Shown piece by piece: positions 60,152 to 64,000 of a stretch of DNA of 64,000 bases (positions are counted from its first letter, which is position 1; the number at the start of each line of letters is the position of its first letter). The position numbers and the translations under genes are program-made. This DNA comes from Mycolicibacterium mucogenicum DSM 44124. GTDB taxonomy: Bacteria; Actinomycetota; Actinomycetes; Mycobacteriales; Mycobacteriaceae. Under the pieces are notes generated by a model, which saw only the letters and a program-made list of their open reading frames with translations, did not search any database and was not told where the DNA came from. The stretch lies in assembly GCF_005670685.2 (NCBI RefSeq), contig NZ_CP062008.1, positions 744,001 to 808,000 on the forward strand, written 5' to 3'.

Positions 60152-61543
60152 ATGGTGAAGCGGATGATTGGTTCAACAGAACAGGAAACGCCCGTGGTCA
60201 CCGGGCTGCGCGAGGTGTTCGCCACGGGCCGCACCCGCGACATCGCGTGGCGGCTCGAGCAACTGCGCGGTATCGAGCGGATGTGCGACGAAAGCGAGCA
60301 GGAGATCGTCGAGGCTCTCGCCGCAGATTTGGGTCGCCCTGCTTTCGATGCGTGGCTGGCCGACATCGCGTCGACCAAGGCCGAAGCGGCGTATGCGCGT
60401 AAGCATCTCAAGAAGTGGATGCGCCGGCGTCCCGTCGGCCTGCCGCTCAGTCAGCTGCCGGGCAAGGGCTGGGTGCAGTACGACCCGCTCGGTGTGGTGC
60501 TGGTGATCGGGCCGTGGAACTACCCGTTCTACCTCAGCGTCGGGCCGCTGGTCGCGGCTGTCGCGGCCGGCAACTGCGCTGTGGTCAAGCCGTCCGAACT
60601 CGCCCCGGCGACCTCTGCGGTGCTCGCACGTCTGCTGCTGAAATACCTTGACCCCGAGGCGATCAGGGTTGTCGAAGGCGACGGTGCGACGACGCAGGCC
60701 CTGCTGGCGCAGGGGTTCGATCACGCCCTGTTCACCGGCGGCACCGAGGTGGGCAGGAAGATCATGGCCGGCGCAGCTCCGACGTTGACGCCGGTCACGC
60801 TGGAACTCGGCGGTAAGAGCCCGGTCATCGTGACCGCGGACGCCGACATCGACGTCGCGGCCCGGCGGATCGCGTGGGTGAAGCTCCTCAACTCTGGGCA
60901 GACCTGTATTGCCCCGGACTACGTACTGGCCGAACGGCCGATCGCCGACGAGCTCGTGGCCAAGATCGCCCAGAACATCGAGCGATTCCGGTCGGGGGAG
61001 CAGACGAAATCGCAGCGCATCGTCAACGAGCGTCAGTTCGATCGGATCATCGACCTGATCGCCTCGACGACCGGCACCGTCGTTGCCGGCGGTGCGGCCG
61101 ACCGCGCGACTTTGCGCATCGAACCCACCGTGATCCTCGATCCGGCGGCGGATGACCCGGTCATGGCCGAGGAGATCTTCGGTCCGGTCCTGCCGGTGGT
61201 GCGGGTCGGTTCCGTCGATGCCGCCATCCGATACATCAACGCCAAGCCGAAACCATTGGCGCTGTATGTGTTCACGGAGAAGCCGGGACTGGCGCGCAGC
61301 GTCATCGACGCCGTCCCCTCCGGTGGCGCGGTCGTCAACCACATCGCGATGCACGTGATGGTGCCGCAACTGCCGTTCGGCGGTGTCGGACCGAGCGGGA
61401 TGGGCGCCTACCACGGGCGGTGGGGGTTCGAGGCGATGAGCCACCGACGGGCCGTGCTCGCCAAGCGCAGCACTCCGGACCCCACGTTGTTCTACCCGCC
61501 CTATGGCCGCGCGGCCATGAAGCTCATGCGAAAGGTTTTCTGA
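60152..61543 (+). CDS. Aldehyde dehydrogenase, class 3/fatty-aldehyde type
   Basis: A 463-residue aldehyde dehydrogenase of the short class 3 (ALDH3/coniferyl- or fatty-aldehyde) type. GPWNYPFYLSVGPL is the cofactor entry motif, the base is Glu218 (LELGGKSP), and the nucleophile is Cys252 (SGQTCIAPDY). PFGGVGPSGMGAYHG is the C-terminal signature of class 3 members. Likely it oxidises long-chain or aromatic aldehydes with NAD(P)+. ATG 60152 or ATG 60164 may be used. Its stop overlaps the WS/DGAT start (TGATG), so it heads the operon that continues to the window end. Confidence 0.88.
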   Translation: MVKRMIGSTEQETPVVTGLREVFATGRTRDIAWRLEQLRGIERMCDESEQEIVEALAADLGRPAFDAWLADIASTKAEAAYARKHLKKWMRRRPVGLPLSQLPGKGWVQYDPLGVVLVIGPWNYPFYLSVGPLVAAVAAGNCAVVKPSELAPATSAVLARLLLKYLDPEAIRVVEGDGATTQALLAQGFDHALFTGGTEVGRKIMAGAAPTLTPVTLELGGKSPVIVTADADIDVAARRIAWVKLLNSGQTCIAPDYVLAERPIADELVAKIAQNIERFRSGEQTKSQRIVNERQFDRIIDLIASTTGTVVAGGAADRATLRIEPTVILDPAADDPVMAEEIFGPVLPVVRVGSVDAAIRYINAKPKPLALYVFTEKPGLARSVIDAVPSGGAVVNHIAMHVMVPQLPFGGVGPSGMGAYHGRWGFEAMSHRRAVLAKRSTPDPTLFYPPYGRAAMKLMRKVF

Positions 61544-62961
61544 TGCGGCGCCTTTCGAGTCTGGATGCGCAGTTCCTGGCAGCCGAGCATGACAACTTCG
61601 CAGCGCACTACAGTGGCCTTGCGCTGTTCGAGACCGTCGACGACACCACCATCACCGCTGCGACGATGAAGAGCCGGGTGGCCGCATGCATCGACCGGCT
61701 GCCTCCGTTGCATTGGAAGGTCGTGACGGTCCCACTGGGGCTCGACCACCCGGTGTTCGTCGAGACGGATGTCGATCTGGATGACCACATCTTCGAATCC
61801 TCCCTACCCGCGCGGGCCACCGATGAAATGCTGGGAGATGCGGTGGCCCGCATCTTGTCGACGCGATTGGACCGCGACAAGCCGCTGTGGCGGTTGGACG
61901 TCATCCATGGACTTCCCGGCCGTACCGCGGTCGTCATCACGCTGCACCACGCCGCCGCCGACGGAATCGCGGCAAGTGAGGTCCTGGCGGCGATCATGGA
62001 CTGCGACGACGAGCCGACGCTGGAGACACGAGGCCGGGAAGCCGAGCCGAATCCGTTGGAGCTGGCCACTCGTGGGCTCGCCGCGCTCCCCGTCCGAGGG
62101 GTGCGGGCACTGCTGTCCACCCCGCAGACGATGGCGCACCTCGACCAGGTTCCGGCGATCCGTGCCCTGCCTGGCATCCAGACCCTGGCGCAGCTGATCC
62201 GGCGCGACAGCGATGCGAAGCCGCTGCACTCGCCACGGACACGGTTCAACGTGAAACTTTCTGGCGAGCGCACCGTGGCGTTCGGGACGGTTCCGTTCGG
62301 TGAGATCAAGTCGCTGAAGGCGCATTTCGGGATCACCGTCAACGACGTGGTGATCGCCCTATGCGCGGGTGCGTTGCGGCGCCGGCTCACCGAGACCGGC
62401 GAAGTACCGGCGCAGCCACTGGTCGCCTACATTCCGGTGTCCAAACGGTCGCCCGATGCGCAGGACCGCTTCGGCAACGCGATCAGCTCCATCATCGCGC
62501 CCGTGCCGGTTCATCTTTCCCAACTCGGAGAACGACTTTCGTACGCACACGAAACCATGACGCAGGCCAAGCATCGCACCAGCGAGGCTCCGGACACCCT
62601 GCTGAGCGATGTGAACGACCCGATTCCCGTGCCGTTGTTCGGCTTCGCGGCGCGCGCTCTGATGGACCTGATCTCGTCGCGATTCTCGCGCCCGCCGATC
62701 AACCTGGTGATCTCCAACGTGCCGGGGTCGCCGACCCGGATGACGTGTTCCGGCGCACCGCTCCTTGCGGCCTACCCCGGCAGCGTCGTGTTCGACGGCT
62801 TCGCGCTCAACATCACCGTCGTCAGCTATCAGGATGGCCTCGACATCGGAATCGTCGGCGACGCAAAGGCTTTACCGGATGCCTGGGAACTGATGGCGGA
62901 CTTCCGCCGCGAGCTGGATGACCTGTCCGCCTTGGTGAACGCAGAAAGGATTCCGCAGTGA
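61543..62961 (+). CDS. Wax ester synthase/diacylglycerol acyltransferase (WS/DGAT)
   Basis: A 472-residue WS/DGAT-family acyltransferase, the normal mycobacterial length. The catalytic motif is H135-H-A-A-A-D140-G (HHxxxDG). PPINLVISNVPGSP is the conserved C-terminal NVPG-type motif, and LDAQFLAAEHDNFAAHYSGLALFE is the usual N-terminus. It esterifies acyl-CoA onto fatty alcohols or diacylglycerol to store lipid. The position after a fatty-aldehyde dehydrogenase suggests an alcohol/aldehyde lipid substrate. Coupled by TGATG at both ends. Confidence 0.92.
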   Translation: MRRLSSLDAQFLAAEHDNFAAHYSGLALFETVDDTTITAATMKSRVAACIDRLPPLHWKVVTVPLGLDHPVFVETDVDLDDHIFESSLPARATDEMLGDAVARILSTRLDRDKPLWRLDVIHGLPGRTAVVITLHHAAADGIAASEVLAAIMDCDDEPTLETRGREAEPNPLELATRGLAALPVRGVRALLSTPQTMAHLDQVPAIRALPGIQTLAQLIRRDSDAKPLHSPRTRFNVKLSGERTVAFGTVPFGEIKSLKAHFGITVNDVVIALCAGALRRRLTETGEVPAQPLVAYIPVSKRSPDAQDRFGNAISSIIAPVPVHLSQLGERLSYAHETMTQAKHRTSEAPDTLLSDVNDPIPVPLFGFAARALMDLISSRFSRPPINLVISNVPGSPTRMTCSGAPLLAAYPGSVVFDGFALNITVVSYQDGLDIGIVGDAKALPDAWELMADFRRELDDLSALVNAERIPQ

Positions 62962-63935
62962 TGACAGCAACTGCCGACGAATTCACGGCTGAACTGGTGG
63001 TGCGGCGGCGAACGGCCGCGGCCGACGGGGTGGTGGCCCTGGAGCTTGTCGACCCGCAGGGCCATGCGCTGCCCGAATGGGAGCCCGGCGCGCACATCGA
63101 TCTGCTGCTCGACGAGGGCCTGGTGCGCCAGTACTCGCTGTGCGGTGATCCGCGCGAGGCCGGCAGCTGGCAGGTGGGCGTCCTGCTCGACCCGAACAGC
63201 CGCGGTGGCTCACAGCATGTGCACGAGCGTCTGCACGAAGGCGTTGCCATCCGGGTTCGCGGTCCCCGCAACAACTTTCCGCTCATCGACTCACCGAAAT
63301 ACCTGTTCATCGCCGGCGGCATCGGCATCACACCGATGAAGGCTATGGCGGAAAGCGCGGAGCGCGCGGGCCTCGACTGGACCATGCTCTACCTCGGCCG
63401 CACCCGGTCGACCATGGCGTTCCAGCAGGAATTGCAGGACACCTACGGCGACCGCGTGACGGTGTGGGCCGACGACGAGCGCGGCGGCTTCGCGGACCTG
63501 GCGGCCGTGCTGGCAGAACCGGCCGACGACACCGTGATCTACAGCTGCGGACCGGAGCCCCTGCTCGCGGCGGTCGAAAAGCACTGCGCCCACTGGCCGG
63601 ACGGCAGCCTGCACGTGGAGCGGTTCGCGGCGCAGGCGCCGTCTGCCGAGACGCTCGCCGAGGCGTTGGACAGCTACCAGGTGGTGTGCCGGCAGTCGGG
63701 AGTCACGGTCGAGGTGTCCGACGGCGTGCCGATGCTGGAGGCATTGGAGGACGCCGGCATTCCCATCATGTCCTCCTGTGGTGAAGGCGTCTGCGGCACC
63801 TGCCGGACCACCGTCCTGGAGGGCATCCCCGACCACCGCGACTCGCTGCTGACCGAGGCCGAGCGAGCCGCGGCCGACGTCATCCTGCCCTGCGTTTCGC
63901 ATTCGCGCTCCGAGAAATTGATCCTCGACCTCTGA
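62961..63935 (+). CDS. Phthalate-dioxygenase-reductase-type oxidoreductase (FMN/NAD, [2Fe-2S])
   Basis: A 324-residue reductase with three domains: an FMN/flavin-binding barrel with RQYSLCGD (about 55-62), an NAD-binding domain with IAGGIGITPMKAM (about 115-127) and CGPEPLL, and a C-terminal plant-type ferredoxin with cysteines 273, 278, 281 and 311 (SSCGEGVCGTC...CVSHS). This order (flavin-NAD-2Fe2S) defines the phthalate dioxygenase reductase class, which delivers electrons to Rieske oxygenases or some P450s. ATG 62961 follows AAAGGA and overlaps the WS/DGAT stop (TGATG). Its partner is probably the gene starting at 63972. Confidence 0.9.
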   Translation: MTATADEFTAELVVRRRTAAADGVVALELVDPQGHALPEWEPGAHIDLLLDEGLVRQYSLCGDPREAGSWQVGVLLDPNSRGGSQHVHERLHEGVAIRVRGPRNNFPLIDSPKYLFIAGGIGITPMKAMAESAERAGLDWTMLYLGRTRSTMAFQQELQDTYGDRVTVWADDERGGFADLAAVLAEPADDTVIYSCGPEPLLAAVEKHCAHWPDGSLHVERFAAQAPSAETLAEALDSYQVVCRQSGVTVEVSDGVPMLEALEDAGIPIMSSCGEGVCGTCRTTVLEGIPDHRDSLLTEAERAAADVILPCVSHSRSEKLILDL

Positions 63936-63971
63936 CCTCGACATCAGCACCAACAAGCAAGGGAGTCCACC

Positions 63972-64000
63972 ATGAGCACCGAGACCTTTACCGACATCGA
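63972..64000 (+). CDS. Start of a downstream gene, truncated by the window edge
   Basis: Only nine complete codons are present (MSTETFTDI). An AAGGGAG SD lies about 8 nt before the ATG and the gap to the reductase stop is 36 bp, so it belongs to the same operon. An oxygenase component (Rieske or P450) is expected by analogy with other such reductases but cannot be judged from nine residues. Confidence 0.55.

Overview
The window is GC-rich actinobacterial DNA, most likely from a fast-growing mycobacterium (Mycolicibacterium-type). The evidence is a block collinear, as I remember it, with M. tuberculosis Rv0904c-Rv0914c (accD3, echA6, ctpE and neighbours), near-identical matches from memory to the mycobacterial Ni/Co sensors KmtR and NmtR, a secreted Gly-Gly-Asn (PGRS-type) protein, a haemophore-like protein, a WS/DGAT wax-ester/TAG synthase and an F420-type reductase. 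No database search was possible, so names rest on motifs and recall.

Layout. 1-1918: two acyl-CoA synthetases (the first 5'-truncated). 1919-4601: a palindrome-rich spacer, a promoter, an M-box (ykoK-type) Mg2+ riboswitch, a 50-aa ORF, a perfect hairpin and an Nramp-related transporter whose metal site has the changes described for Mg2+ transporters. 5163-5909: an NAD(P)-binding epimerase-like protein. 5916-13374: an amine catabolism cluster (IclR regulator, two permeases, aldehyde dehydrogenase, copper amine oxidase) with a repeated motif in its control regions. 13444-15222: FAD monooxygenase divergent from a TetR regulator with palindromic operators. 15223-27246: the accD3-echA6-MBL-ctpE-antitoxin/toxin-VOC block, then a minus-strand operon of thiolase, carotenoid oxygenase and tandem HxlR protein; a 49-bp palindrome occurs twice here, once inside accD3. 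27355-34601: K+ channel/TrkA protein, cupin, small membrane protein, GNAT, secreted CHAP protein, methyltransferase and SLC13-type permease with TrkA-C domains.

34679-42783 is an apparent integrated element of about 8.1 kb. A 16-bp direct repeat lies at both ends, and the right copy is the 3' end of a tRNA-Arg(CCU) gene. Inside are IS481-type remnants near each end, a ParA-like gene with a DNA-binding N-terminus plus a 150-aa partner under a 17-bp-arm inverted repeat, and a divergent three-gene operon: a 245-aa helical protein, a 767-aa SMC/Rad50-like ATPase with a CxxC...CxxC hook, and a 674-aa protein ending in a PD-(D/E)XK nuclease. The operon resembles ABC-three-component/Lamassu-type conflict systems and is the best candidate for an undescribed defence system.

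43117-50664: a PGRS-like protein fused to a GH5 endoglycoceramidase-like domain, a TetR regulator, an alcohol dehydrogenase relic, an F420-type reductase, an Fe/2OG-like dioxygenase, a haemophore-like/Pro-rich secreted pair and a DUF7159-like protein. 50722-51507: a DUF4239-type membrane protein. 51545-55811: two Ni/Co resistance modules side by side (kmtR-CDF efflux and nmtR/ctpJ). 55799-64000: lipid metabolism, with rubredoxin and desaturase under a divergent TetR, acyl-CoA dehydrogenase, SDR, and an operon of fatty-aldehyde dehydrogenase, WS/DGAT, phthalate-dioxygenase-type reductase and the first nine codons of a further gene that runs off the window.
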